Assembly (NCBI GenBank): GCA_009760855.2
Contig: WPIO01000024.1
Location: forward strand, 4,936,001 to 5,000,000
Source: Cristatella mucedo
Taxonomy: Eukaryota; Bryozoa; Phylactolaemata; Cristatellidae
DNA length: 64,000 nucleotides
Reading direction: 5' to 3'
Numbering within the stretch: position 1 is the stretch's first letter; each line of letters starts with the position of its first letter. Positions 32,974 to 44,230 of the stretch are shown piece after piece. The notes beneath the pieces were generated by a model, which was not told the DNA's origin, did no database searches, and saw nothing but the letters and a program-made list of their open reading frames with translations. Both the position numbers and the translations under genes were made by a program.

Positions 32974-33915
32974 ATGGACCCACTTCGAGCATGCACAAGT
33001 ACAAAAAAGAAAAGCGCAGGAGTCGCTGTCGCCATAGCCGCACCCAAGGGCACTGGGAAAAGGATAAAACCAGAGCTGTTCGAGCTGCGTACTCCGCCCA
33101 AGATGTCTACCAACAGTGAGACCGGACATGGCCGAGGCGATGCTCGGACACCTTTAGCTCCGAGCGACAAGTCAGTGGAGAGCAACATCAAGGTTTCGGC
33201 CGTCTCGCGGCGGCTACACACGTGGATCCCTTATCGAAGGGCTAGCGCAGCCTTGAGCGCAGGCGAGGCACCGGCAAGGGAAAGTATCTCGAGCTGCCCA
33301 GCTGCCACGCGACTGCTTCAATCGCGTGCCGGCAAGCCTGTTCGTGCTGCCGTCGGCGAAGGCCGGCCGCTTGTAGCCACTCCGAGTTTCGGCAGACCGT
33401 CGGGATCGACGCCAACAAGAGTCGCCACCTATTCCGAGAAACCTGAAGAGCCAACGGCAGAGGAGCGGGCGCCGGAAGAAGTGGCTGGCGACATGCGACT
33501 AGCGACAGCAGCGACGGTTGCCGCATCTGAGGGCCAGCGGAAGTTGAGTCAGCGCTCACGCTTAGAGATCATTGCATCCAGCAAGAGAAGCAGCACAGAA
33601 GCAGCAGTAGCAGCAGCTTCGTCGGCATTTCTGGAGAGAGCCATGTCGTCGACAGCCACCACGAGTGCTACTCTGCATACAGGGCAAGCGGTGTGCTTAT
33701 GGTGCGACAAGTCGTTCTTCTGGTTGCGAAACTTGGAAGACCACGTTTGCACGCACGCGAATGAGATAAGTGCAGTGGTAGCAAAAGATTTGGAGGATGC
33801 AGAACACCTGAGCCGATATGAAAGTGAGCAGCGTCAAGTTACAAATAAGGCATTTAACTTTCTGCTACCTGAAAATGTCATAATAGAAAGAAACGAAAAG
33901 CGGACACCCCTCTGA
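32974..33915 (+). CDS. Putative C2H2 zinc-finger protein, 313 codons
   Basis: The open frame begins after a stop near 32860, but the first in-frame ATG is at 32974, so I start there; an upstream exon joined at an acceptor before it is possible. The product has a basic N-terminal stretch (STKKKSAG, PKGTGKRIKPE), a long Ala/Ser/Glu/Arg-rich middle and one classical zinc finger near the C-terminus. The finger is Cys241-x2-Cys244-x12-His257-x3-His261, with Phe and Leu at the usual core positions. The coding region is clearly more GC-rich than its AT-rich flanks, and no other frame is open over the whole length. A single finger is below what is usual for sequence-specific DNA binding, so the role is unclear: nuclear protein, partial gene or retrocopy. 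No poly(A) tract marks it as a retrocopy. Family not recognised. Confidence 0.55.
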   Translation: MDPLRACTSTKKKSAGVAVAIAAPKGTGKRIKPELFELRTPPKMSTNSETGHGRGDARTPLAPSDKSVESNIKVSAVSRRLHTWIPYRRASAALSAGEAPARESISSCPAATRLLQSRAGKPVRAAVGEGRPLVATPSFGRPSGSTPTRVATYSEKPEEPTAEERAPEEVAGDMRLATAATVAASEGQRKLSQRSRLEIIASSKRSSTEAAVAAASSAFLERAMSSTATTSATLHTGQAVCLWCDKSFFWLRNLEDHVCTHANEISAVVAKDLEDAEHLSRYESEQRQVTNKAFNFLLPENVIIERNEKRTPL

Positions 33916-35689
33916 GCTTTAAAGAAACATGACTCTTGCTTGGCTAGTCAACTCAGTAGCCACGAAGTCAATGGAGTCCAAAGTCGAAGGAATCCCCAAG
34001 TTTTAGCAGGTGTGCACGCTGGCGGCGGAATGAAAGGCCATTCAAATAAACAACTTAATGATCTATGAAGTCTTACCGACCTCGTGCTTGGTTGCATGCT
34101 GTTATGTACCACCTGGACGGAAAATTTAATCGACCTCTAGGGTCACTGATCCGTCATTTGGGTAGCCAGCGAGCAGAACACATTTTTTCTCTATTCATAC
34201 GGACCACTGTCTCCGCTGGTTGTCTAGGTGGAAACTTGAGCCGTTCCAATGCAGATCGCCAGAGGAGACCATACCAAAAGGATTCAATTCTACCAAATCT
34301 TGACGAGAGATGATAAGGTTCAAAAGAGCTCAAAATCGAAAGGCTTTTAGGGGTACGCAGCGACAGCAAGCCTAGCTTTCAAGTAGCACTCGCGTAACGA
34401 TAATGGCTATATGCCATTTGCATAGCACCGTGTACACTTGTGCTGCGTAGGTTCGGATGCAAAGCAGTTCAGCGTTGGCAGCAATTTCTCAGCTGAATGA
34501 GAAAATATCTGTCTTAATGAACTGTGACCTTCTGCGGCATTTTCATTACTACTCAGCCGTTGCTGCACGAAATAGTTGGCTACCGTAAGCATACACTCTA
34601 CTGAATAAAATTATAGTTGAAGCTGGTGAAAGTGAGAGAGATAGTGAATCACTCGGCTCTGATGGAAACTGCCATAATTCCCTAAAGGCAGTCGAAAATT
34701 TCACTGACTCTCTATTCTTCAGCGAGTATCGCACGGTGGCATTTAACCCGGGAAACAAACAATAAGCTACGCGGGCAGTCAGTCAACCTATAAGTTCAGC
34801 ACTAAATGCAAGTTCACAGACAGAGTCATATTAACCAAGGGACGGCGTTTGTAGTCTCACACAAGAAACATCAATTATTGTAAGTGATTCCTAAGTTTAA
34901 AGAATCGATTGCATCACAGTTAACCAGTTTTTGGGGTTACGCACACAGAGCGCGATCCACAGTCACGGAATAAATTTCTTTAACTCGATATTTTCTGCAT
35001 CAGTAAAATCTTGCCTTTGATCAAGGTATATTATTTTGCCACTGCATATGCGCTATCACAACCCTTGAACCCCTTTCCTGAATTCTTATTTCAGGAAACG
35101 TCAGACTTTGCTTGGCACTTTTTGAAGATTAATTTTAAGCCTGTAAATGTATTTTTATTTTAAATGATTGTTTCTCCTCATATCACCATACAAATACTCC
35201 ACGTCTCCTCTCGCAACTTCTCAATTCCATGTGCGTCTTTCAAAGACAAATGACAGACAGAAACGGTCAAGCTCTAGCTTTGAGACGACGCAAGAAAATA
35301 ATTAGATTGACGTTTGAGTTGCAGCGAGACCAGCTTGGTAAGAAGAAGCTAAGCCGCGGACGCCCGCGCGAAGGTCTGGATGCAGCAGTAGTGCTGCCAA
35401 GTACTAAAATATAATTAATTTAAATATAGCTAATTTCAAACGTTAGCTACTCTCTCAACAACCATTGTCGATTCTGGCATTGACCAAGTGCAGTTGCGTA
35501 ATTTCGGTAGCATTAGAAGATACGCTTTTCAAAATACAGTTTACAGCCTCGAGACTAGCTATTTTAATTTACACTAAAACCTAAATATATTGGCTATGTT
35601 TATAAGGGAAATATTGGAAAAATATCAATACTGAAATGTCTGACTCCTGGTTTAAAGCCACAAAAACAAACCACTAGTGCAAAACCTTG
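33916..35689. other. Unassigned
   Basis: About 1.8 kb after the zinc-finger ORF. No frame above 83 codons, no recognised repeat. Confidence 0.4.
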
Positions 35690-37180
35690 TACCTCGGCTT
35701 GTCTGTCGTGAGCATCACACCACTTCTCACCGACCTGCACTGGCTCAGCATTGCTTAGGGTATACAATGACCTACTTAGGAATGCAGACATGGGTAGAGT
35801 GTCTCTGCTTGTTTTGCTCGATCTTTCGGCAGCTATTGCTGCCATCGATCACAAAGTTCTTCTAGAGTGCCTCTCATCTCGCCTGGGCATCACTGGCACT
35901 GCTCTGCAGTGGTTCAGGTCCTATCTCATTGGGAGACTCAAGAGTGTTGACGTGAATGGACAAAGATCATATTAAGTACCTCTAAAATATGGAGTACCTC
36001 AGGGCTCCGTGCTAGGTCTGGCTCTTTTCACGGTTTATACTCTCCCTCTTGCTGATGTGATTGCCAAGCACAATCTAGGCTTTCACTTCTATGCGGATGA
36101 CACTCAGTTGTACCTTTGCTTTGATCCCTCCCAGCCTTCGAGCACCTCAAATTCTCTAAACTCACTTGCTGCATGTATTGATGACATCCGCACATGGATG
36201 GCAGCAAATTTTCTAAAACTAAACGATGAAAAAAATAACTTACTTGTTATGGGCAAACCCAGTGTGCTTCACAAATTGGAAAGGCTGACGCTCAAAATTG
36301 GCTGTGCCAGCATATCTCCTGTTGAATCAGCTCGAAATCTAGGTGTCATATTCCAAAGCGACCTCTCGTTAGACGACCATATCAGCTCCACAGTCAAATT
36401 TTCCTATTTTCAGCTTCATAACATTGCTAAAATTCGGGCTTGTTTAGATAAGGATACCACATCTAAGCTGGTCCATGCATTCGTGACATCCCGTCTCGAC
36501 TTCTGCAACTCACTGCTTACTGGCCTACCAGCATGTGCGATCAAGCGATTGCAGCTGGTGCATAACTCAGCAGCTAGGCTTGTCGGTCGTGAACGTCGCA
36601 ATTGCCACATTACACCACTTTTCGCCGACCTGCAGTGGCTACCAGTCAAGCAACGGATTGACTTCAAGGTTTTGTCGCTCACTTTTAGGTCACTTCATTT
36701 TTTGGCTCCAGCCTATCTCTCAGATATACTCCCCCATCAGGCCAAGCATCGTACCACCCGCTTTTCCGAGTCCAACAGTCTAAAAACACCTCGTACAAAC
36801 CTCAAATCCTTTGGAGACCGTGCATTTAGTTCGTATGCTCCCAAAGCTTGGTAAACACTCCCGACTTACGTCAAAGCATCCCCTGACCTGACCACATTTA
36901 AAAAGAACTTAAAAACACACCTATTTAGGACAGCATTTAGTGGGTCCCTGTGATTCGTCCTTCATGTGTTTATGCGTGCTGACACTGTTCATGCTGACCC
37001 TGTGCATGTCACCCCTAACCATGTTATTTATGTTGTTTATAAAACATGATATTTCTCACCATTCAATCGCATTTCCCTTTGCAGCAAATGTAAAGCACAT
37101 GGAAAGAGATTGAGTTCTCTGAGGGCGCTTTTTTAAGTGCGTTATTGTTATTATTATTAGTATTACCATTACTATTAAAT
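35690..37180 (+). mobile_element. LINE A, young copy with rearranged 5' end
   Basis: The first ~55 bases (CTTGTCTGTCGTGAGC, CCGACCTGCACTGGCT) come from the C-terminal region of the ORF, yet they sit in front of reverse transcriptase sequence that begins CAGCATTGCTTAGGGTATAC. From there the copy is collinear to the hairpin (AAAGCACATGGAAAGAG...AGGGCGCTTTTTTAAG) and ATT tail. The ORF has only two nonsense changes. Confidence 0.88.
35751..36854 (+). pseudogene. LINE A reverse transcriptase, nearly open
   Basis: A single frame covers the reverse transcriptase and C-terminal region. One stop (TAA at 35973) interrupts it after VNGQRSY, and another (TAA at about 36852) truncates it within APKAW. 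The catalytic [12 protein letters not shown] box is intact, and so are the [10 protein letters not shown] and SARNLGVIFQSDLS blocks. The N-terminal third and the endonuclease are missing, so it is non-autonomous, but it records the intact family sequence better than the 3 kb copy. Confidence 0.88.
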
Positions 37181-37604
37181 AAATGGCTCACATACCGACT
37201 GTAATAAGAAGAGCACCCAATAGTCTATCATAAGTTTCAATGATTTTTGAATATGCCTTTCCATATTATCTATGCGCTTCATTACAGAAAGTATGCCGAT
37301 TCACTCGTCGGTGCTGACCGATGCGAAGCAGGGAGGGAGCCCGGGTGAACGTAAATTCCAATAACAAATTTCACTTTTAAAGTTTAGCATTCAAAGTGAG
37401 ACAGGAAACAACTTGAGACTTTCATGAATCTGAAACGATGACTGGCAAAGCGTGTAGAAAATATGCATATGAGCGAGGACAATACCAAGGAAATCCTCAT
37501 AATTTGCCCCTTAGTAGTGGCGCACTTGCTAAACTAAAGGAAGGCACGATTTTCGCAATCACGAAAGTGTAAAAGGTTTTGCATTTTTCCTCTAAGCAGT
37601 AGTT
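37181..37604. other. Unassigned
   Basis: No frame or element supported. Confidence 0.4.
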
Positions 37605-37960
37605 TCCTACACTAGAAAAAGCTTCGTAATTATTCTCAGTGGGGCAGGTTCTCCAACTAGGTCAGCAAACATTTAGCTTTCCAGAGCAAGCATTAACCAT
37701 TCAGTCCGTTGTAACGTGTACAGGCGAGTTTTCTAAACAATGCGGGCCGATTTGGAGGTAATGACGAAAGAATTTCTTACGGGAACAGTTAAGGGAGTGA
37801 AGGTAATGACGGATATACCAGACCGTTTGAAGGATTCGACGGAGATCGTCGTGCTAGCGCTACCCTTACCTTTAACCTTTCAAAAAATGTCGCGTATTTC
37901 CTTGACGCAACTTGAGTTTGTTGAGTTCAGAAAATCCTACGTGCCTTGCATTTCATGCTT
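37605..37960 (+). repeat. Old duplication, copy 2 (paired with 20.8 kb)
   Basis: AAAAGCTTCGTAATTATTCT, GTCAGCAAACATT and GCCGATTTGGAGGTAATGA match the order seen at 20795-20975. The plus-strand frame 37740-38177 lies over it and over LINE B and is probably chance. Confidence 0.5.
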
Positions 37961-38499
37961 TTTATTACGCGGACGTGTATATTTTCATGCAGACAGCACG
38001 CAGCTATACCTGCGCTTTGATCATTCTCTACCTTCCAGCCTCGCACACCCTCTTGATTTCACAAAAACAAAATTGTCTGACACACCCACTTCTTTTGTGG
38101 CAGCTAAATTTCTTAAGTATGTCCTTATCAAACCAACTCACTACAGGGGCAAAACTAGGAATACCTGGAAACTCTAAGGCGTAGCTCTCCTAATCTGCTC
38201 TACCAGAAAGCATTTTAATTAGTGCTGCTGCCGTGCGACCGTTAGCAAGTGCTTAGAATGTAAGCATTCTTTTTGATAACCACTCAAATTGTCGGAAGTT
38301 CATCAAGAAACAACAGCATCTTTAGCTAAAAATACGCCCGCTCCCTCTCTAAGAGTAGAGGGCTTACTACCACGTTGACTGGTAAAAACTTAAATACCTC
38401 CCTGATTCTGCCTATGCTGAACTGCTGAAAACCTTAGTAGACTTTGTTAAAAAGCCACTAAGAATCTACAGCTCGTGGTTAATATTGTGGACAATTTAA
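37961..38499 (+). mobile_element. LINE B internal fragment, strongly decayed
   Basis: Starts at the catalytic region (TTTTCATGCAGACAGCACGC) and contains TGCTGCTGCCGTGCGACCGT and GCCACTAAGAATCTACAGCT, in the order of the 13.6-14.05 kb copy. It has lost its 3' end and is followed by an antisense LINE A. Confidence 0.6.
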
Positions 38500-39610
38500 T
38501 AATAATAATAATAGCGATAATAAAATTGTTTAGCATCCTTAGAGAAATTAGTCCATTTCGAAGCACTTTACACTTTACGCTATAAAGAAAGCGCACAATC
38601 AAATTATTAGTGGTAGCATTCAAAAGGTCAGCATGCGTAACGTAAATGTGACATGCACAGGGTCAAGATGCAAATATGATTAGTGGCAGCGTTAACAGTG
38701 TCAACATATATGTAAAACACGGTTAGTGGTAGCCTGCACAATCTCAACACGCATTTAGACACAAATGACGAATCGCAAGAACCTTTAAATTCTTTGACAA
38801 ACTGGCTCTTCCTATGCCAGTGGTTCTCAACATTCCTAAGGCCGCGACCCTTTAATACAGCTCCTCGTGTCGTGGCGATGACTCCCAACCATAAAATTAT
38901 GGCTTGCAAAATGTGGAAGTGCGTGTTTTCCTATAGTTTGAGGTGACCCCTGTGAAAGGGTCGCCCGACCCCTAAAGGGATTGCAACCCACAGATAGAGA
39001 ACCGCCGCCGTCTAAGCTTCTTTTTTAATTTATATAACTCGGCGTTAGAAGAGGCTGAAGCTAGAGAGCGATGGGACCTTAAAGTGAGTGACCGACACCT
39101 TAAGGCTACATGGGCGAGAATCGGTGTGATTCGGCAACTGCGCGAGCTCACGACTTCAAAGCCTAGCTGCAGAGCTTTCCATTGAATGCCGGCGCCTGAT
39201 TTTCAAGCGCTGGTACATCAGGAAGCTGTGAGTTCCAGATATTGAGACCCGACGTCTCAGATGCACGGAACAATTAGGATATAGTATCCCTCACTGGATA
39301 TGCTTGAGTTAAAACTACGTCATATAGCTGAAAGTAGGCAGACACGACTGAGAGCTCGTGTGGCCATCTAGTGAAAGTTCACTTTGGAAAAGTTCGCCTA
39401 GGTTCCTAGCAGATAATGCCAGAGCTGATTTTAAGCGTTTAGCTTTGCAGATCCTGAATGACAGTTGATTTTCGCGTAACTGTTAGGTTGTCTTCATTGT
39501 CTTTTTATTTGAGAAAGCTTGCTGCCATCGACGTGAAGCTGTCAGCAATACGTGTAGCAAGGGATATGAGAGAATTCCACATGCTGGACGGCTTGGAGCA
39601 AAATTTTTAA
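38500..39610 (-). mobile_element. LINE A 3' part, antisense, decayed, interrupted by a SPIN-like MITE
   Basis: The minus strand runs from the reverse transcriptase region (GCTGCCATCGACGTGAAGCT side, near 39520) to the hairpin and AATAATAATAAT tail near 38500. The MITE at 38818-39007 splits the 3' UTR/ORF end. Confidence 0.75.
38818..39007 (+). mobile_element. SPIN-like hAT MITE, second copy, about 190 bp
   Basis: Begins CAGTGGTTCTCAACATTCCT and ends TAGAGAACCGCCG. Its interior shares CGACCCTTTAATACAGCTCC, ACCATAAAATTATG and CCCTGTGAAAGGGTCGCCCG with copy 1. Its terminal base triplet is mutated relative to copy 1 and I see no clean 8 bp target duplication, so it may be older or rearranged at one edge. 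Confidence 0.82.
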
Positions 39611-40417
39611 TTTCGTTTGGATCCATTTTGTTCTACATGTCCATGATTATGAAATAAATAACTCAAGGAAGTTTGATGACGCATACATAAAAATGTTTCC
39701 AAACAAAATCAGAAGTTTTCATCGCGTTAGTTCACACAAGCCAAGCAGAGCTGAACTCGCACTTCAAATGTTACTCCGTTACGCGAAGTATTAGCCAAGT
39801 TATGGATCATACAAGGCACAAATCTACACCGGAAATGAAGCTGTATATAAGTCAAAAGAATGCACTTCAATCAATTTTACGCATGCATCTTGATCTAACA
39901 AGGTTAAGAAAAAGTCGGGATACAGGTCGCATAGGATGGACAGATTGGTAACTTTGTTATTTTATTTGTTGCGTCCGGTTTACATTCGGGTTGTACGTGG
40001 TCTGCATAACAATTTTTTTGCGCAAGTTGACGGAACTTCCGATCCCAGTTCTAAAATATTTGTCTTTCAAAAGTTACTCTTACAAAATAATTGATTGTTG
40101 GACAAATTGCATATGTTGACATTTCCCCTTACGGAACCTACACATTCTTTCAAGGCAATAAAGAAAATTGAGAGGAACATACGTTTCAGGATGATAGTCT
40201 AGAAAGTTAGTAGCATAAACGTTGCCTCGCAGTACAGCTAGAAAAATTTCCCCGAGTCATAAACCAGATTTGAGCTCATCATTCATGCCAAAGGAAGTTA
40301 ATGTGATTTTTAAAGTGTGCAACTCAAAGTTAAAAACCTGACGTCGTTAACTGAAAAGTATTGGGCTAGTGATGAATTCTTGAAGCTTTGGCGAAGCTTG
40401 TATACTTATATATTTAG
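39611..40417. other. Unassigned AT-rich stretch
   Basis: About 800 bases without ORF or recognised repeat. Confidence 0.4.
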
Positions 40418-40586
40418 GTGAGCCATGAAGGCACACTAGGTAAGGCGGTTGCTTTAATGACCTTGGTCCCGAGGTCGTGAGTTCGATTCCTGCGGTGGGC
40501 GATTCTTTATCGCCACTGCAAGCGGTGGCGATAGCCGTAAAGGCTCTTCTGTCGCTATACAAACAGAGGCTGTTTAATCAGCTAGC
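40418..40586 (+). mobile_element. SINE family B, best copy
   Basis: Shows an A-box-like CACTAGGTAAGGCGGTTGC, B-box GTGAGTTCGATTCCTGCGG, then the body blocks GGGCGATTCTTTATCGCCAC, GCGGTGGCGATAGCCGTAAA and an end GAGGCTGTTTAATCAGC. Two short inverted pairs in the body (GGCGAT...ATCGCC and GTGGCGATAGCC) suggest folding. It defines the full family length of about 165 bases. Confidence 0.75.
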
Positions 40587-40589
40587 ATT

Positions 40590-41814
40590 TTTTTTACCCT
40601 GTGATCCTTGTGATGATCCAGCTGATTGCATCTCCAGCTTCTTTATCAAAAAGATGGAAGGATCAGGCAGTCCATCCCTAGAGTGGCATCAATCTCATGG
40701 AATCCTGTCTTTTAAATTCATGCAGCACCTTAATGTCTCGATTGAAGGAGGCCACCAAGGGCCTCGTTCTGAAGCACGTGTCACAATCAAAGAATACAAC
40801 CAGTCCTCCAGACCCGATCCCCACTGTTCTGCTTCTACATTCTACGATTCTACGATCTACGATTCTACGATCTACGATTTTACGATCACGATCTACGATC
40901 ACGATTCTCACGATAACGATTCTACGATCTACGATTCTCACGATCACGATTCTCACGATCTACGATTCTACTGCCTCCCCACTGTCCTGCTTCTACGATG
41001 CATCCTTTTAAATCTGCGCGAAATGTAGGTATCCTGTTACAAAGGGACCTTTTGTTAGATCACCACATCAGCTCCATCAGTTAAGTCTGCTTTCTTTCAG
41101 GTACGCAACATCGCTAAAATTCATGTTTGCCTAGACAGGGTTACAAAATCTAACTAGGTTCATACATTCGTGACATCCCGTCTCGACTTCTGTAACTCAC
41201 AGCTTACTGGTCTACCGGCCTGTACAATCGGGCACCTACAGCCGGTACAAAGCTCTGCAGCTAGGCTCGTCTATCGTGAGCGTCGCAGTTACCACATCGC
41301 GCCAATTCTTGCCGACCTGCACCGGCTCCCAGTTAAGCAGCGCATCGACGTCAAGGTTTTGTCTCTTCATTCAACTTTTTGATTTCTTCATTCTTTGGCT
41401 CCAGTCTACCTATCAGACCTACTCCCACACCAGGCTTAGCATTGTGCCACTCGGTTTTCGGAATCTAATCGATACCTCGTTAGCTTCCAATCCTTTTGAG
41501 ACCGTGCTTTTAGTTCTTATGCTCCTAAACCTGGAACTCGCTCCAGATTGACATCACCACATACCCTGACTTGACCAAATTTAAGAATAAATTAAAACGC
41601 ATTTATCTGTCACAGAATGTAGTGGGTCCATGTGATTCGTCATTTACGCCCTTTTGCGTGCCGACACTGTGAATGCTGGCACTAACCATATTGGCATTCT
41701 GAAACTGTTCATGTCACTCCAAAACATGTTATGCTTGTTGCTATTGAGCATGCTACCACTAACCATTCGCTCGTGCTTACTTTGCAGAAAAAATTGAGTT
41801 CACTGAGGATGTTA
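40590..41814 (+). mobile_element. LINE A with large internal deletion and an inserted short-repeat array
   Basis: The linker before reverse transcriptase (CCAGCTTCTTTATCAAAAAG and following) joins, through the array at 40841-40970, directly to the post-catalytic region (AAATCTGCGCGAAATGTAGG). The whole reverse transcriptase core is missing. The 3' part is diverged and ends near a shortened hairpin before the next LINE A. Confidence 0.8.
40841..40970. repeat. Irregular array of TCTACGAT / TCACGAT units
   Basis: About 130 bases of units such as TCTACGAT, TCACGAT and ATAACGAT in mixed order. Both sides carry the same sequence, CCCACTGTTCTGCTTCTAC on the left (about 40820-40838) and CCCACTGTCCTGCTTCTACG on the right (about 40978-40997), so the array sits inside a short duplication of LINE A sequence. 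Confidence 0.9.
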
Positions 41815-43747
41815 CATATACGAGATCAGGGAATTCATCCCTATGATGACAACCTCCACACTAGAATGCTGTTCCTCGGTTCCTGGCTGCACCTCAATGT
41901 CTGCATTTGAGCAGGTCACTAGTGATCTAGTCCTCAAGTTCGTATCTCAATCAAAGAAGACAACAAGTCCTCTGGACCTATTCCCACTGTCCTGCTCATA
42001 GGCTGCATTGATCTGCTGCTGCCATGCATACCTAACATAATTAATATGTAATTAGCCTCAGGTCATGTCCCAGTACCTTTCAAAAAAGCTGTAGTCAGGC
42101 CACTTCTCAACAAAGCTACGCTAGATCAAGAGAACTTAAGCAACTACCGCCCAGTCTCCCTTCTACCATTCCTATCAAAGACACTGGAACGGGTCGTGGC
42201 AGACCAGCTGAACTCATATATCGAAACCTCACACCTTGCTAGTAACTTCTAGTCTGGCTTTAGAGCTAATCACTCCACAGATTAAGCATTGCTTAGGATA
42301 TACAACGACCTACTTAGGAATGCAGACATGGGTAGAGTGTCTCTGCTTGTTTTGCTCGATCTTTCGGCAGCTTTTGATTCCATCGATCACAAAGTTCTTC
42401 TAGAGCGCCTCTCATCTCGCCTGGGCATCACTGGCACTGCTCTGCAGTGGTTCAGGTCCTATCTCATTGAGAGACTCCAGAGTATTGACGTGAATGGACA
42501 AAATTCATCGGAAGTACCTCTGAAATATGGAGTACCTCAGGGCTCCGTGCTAGGTTAAGTTCTTTTCACGGTTTATACTCTCCCTCTTGCTGATGTGATT
42601 GCCAAGCACAATCTAGGCTTTCACTTCTATGCGGATGACACTCAGTTGTACCATTGCTTTGATCCCTCCCAGCCTTCGAGCACCTCAAAGTCTATCAACT
42701 CACTTGCTGCATGTATTCATGACATGCGCACATGGATGGCAGCAAATTTTCTAAAACTAAACGATGATAAAAATAACTTACTTGTTATGGGCAAACCCAG
42801 TGTGCTTCACAAATTGGAAAGGCTGACGCTCAAAATTGGCTGTGCCAGCATATCTCCTGTTGAATCAGCTCGAAATCTAGGTGTCATATTCCAAAGCGAC
42901 CTCTCGTTAGACGACCATATCAGCTCCACAGTCAAATCTGCCTATTTTCAGCTTCATAACATTGCTAAAATTCGGGCTTGTTTAGATAAGGATACCACGT
43001 CAAAGTTGGTCTATGCATTCGTGACATCCCGTCTCGACTTCTGCAACTCACTGCTTACTGGCCTACCAGCATGTGCGATCAGGCAATTGCAGCTGGTGCA
43101 AAACTCTGCTGCTAGGCTTGTCTGTCGTGAGCGTCGCAGTTGTCACATTAATCCACTTCTCGCCGACCTGCAGTGGCTACTTAGTCAAGCAACGGATTGA
43201 CTTCAAGGTTTCGTTGCTCACTTTTAGGTCTCTTCATTCTATGGCTCCAGCCTATCTCTCAGATATACTCCCCCATGAGGCCAAGCATCGTACCACCCCG
43301 CTTTTCCGAGTCCAACAGTCTACAAATACCTCGTACAAGCCTTAAATCCTTTGGAGACCGTGCATTTAGTTCGTATGCTCCCAAAGCCTGGAACTCCCTC
43401 CCGACCTGCGTCAGAATATCCCCTGACCTGACTACATTTAAAAAAAACTTAAAAACACACCTATTTAGGACAACATTTAGTGGGTCCCGGTGATTCGTCC
43501 TTGATGTGTTTATTCGTGCTGACACTGTGCATGCTGCCACTAACCACATTTGCATGCTTACCCTGTGCATGTCACCCCTAACCATATCATTCATTTTGTT
43601 TGTTTTTCAAGCATGATTTTACTTACCATTCAATTGCATTTCACCTTGCAGCAAATTTCAAGCGCCTAGAAAGACATTAAGTTCTCTGAGGGCGCTTTAT
43701 CAAGTGCATTATTATTATTATATAAAATGTATTATTATTATCATTTC
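41815..43747 (+). mobile_element. LINE A, 5'-truncated, fairly young
   Basis: Begins at the linker (GATCAGGGAATTCATCCC) immediately after the previous LINE A and runs to the hairpin (AAGCGCCTAGAAAGACA...AGGGCGCTTTATCAAGTG) and a long TTA tail. The reverse transcriptase frame has stops near 42250, 42285 and 42556 and a frameshift near 43180. The catalytic YADD is intact. Confidence 0.9.
42595..43200 (+). pseudogene. LINE A reverse transcriptase palm/thumb and C-terminal fragment
   Basis: About 200 codons from [12 protein letters not shown] through [22 protein letters not shown] and SRLDFCNSLLTGLP. An extra base near 43180 shifts the frame; the remaining C-terminal blocks are at 43197-43493. 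The preceding reverse transcriptase part at 42289-42558 is in the same frame and ends at a TAA after QGSVLG. Confidence 0.85.
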
Positions 43748-44123
43748 ATTATAAGCATATGCATATACATCCAAGGCCGTTCGGTCCCTACACTTGAACG
43801 CAGGCAGCAAGCCCGACCCCAGCAGGGCAGGACACTGCCAGCTAATGCAAATAGGTACTGTAATAAATCCTAGATATCTTACTTTACTATGCATCGGTGT
43901 CTTTTATTTTCCAAAATTCCGGGTCAGAATAGAGAAGATCCTTATATATATATATATATATATTTATTTATTTATATTGAATTTATGTTTATACGTGGAA
44001 GGTCAGTTTTTGCTTTAACAGTTTCCGAAAAATCATTTCAAAAATTTGGGGCGGGCTTATACAGTGGATTATACAGTATTCGCGTTAAAATACGATATAT
44101 GTGCTTGTGTTTGAGTTCGTGTA

Positions 44124-44124
<1 letters not shown>
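43748..44124. other. Unassigned; short AT microsatellite
   Basis: A TA run of about 22 bases lies near 43938-43962. Nothing else supported. Confidence 0.45.
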
Positions 44125-44180
<56 letters not shown>

Positions 44181-44230
44181 GTGCCTGCGTGTGCGTGTGT
44201 GCGTGTGTCTGCGTGTGCGTGTGTGTTCGC
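44125..44230. repeat. (GT)n microsatellite
   Basis: About 50 bases of pure GT followed by interrupted GT/GC. Frames over it are artefacts. Confidence 0.95.
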
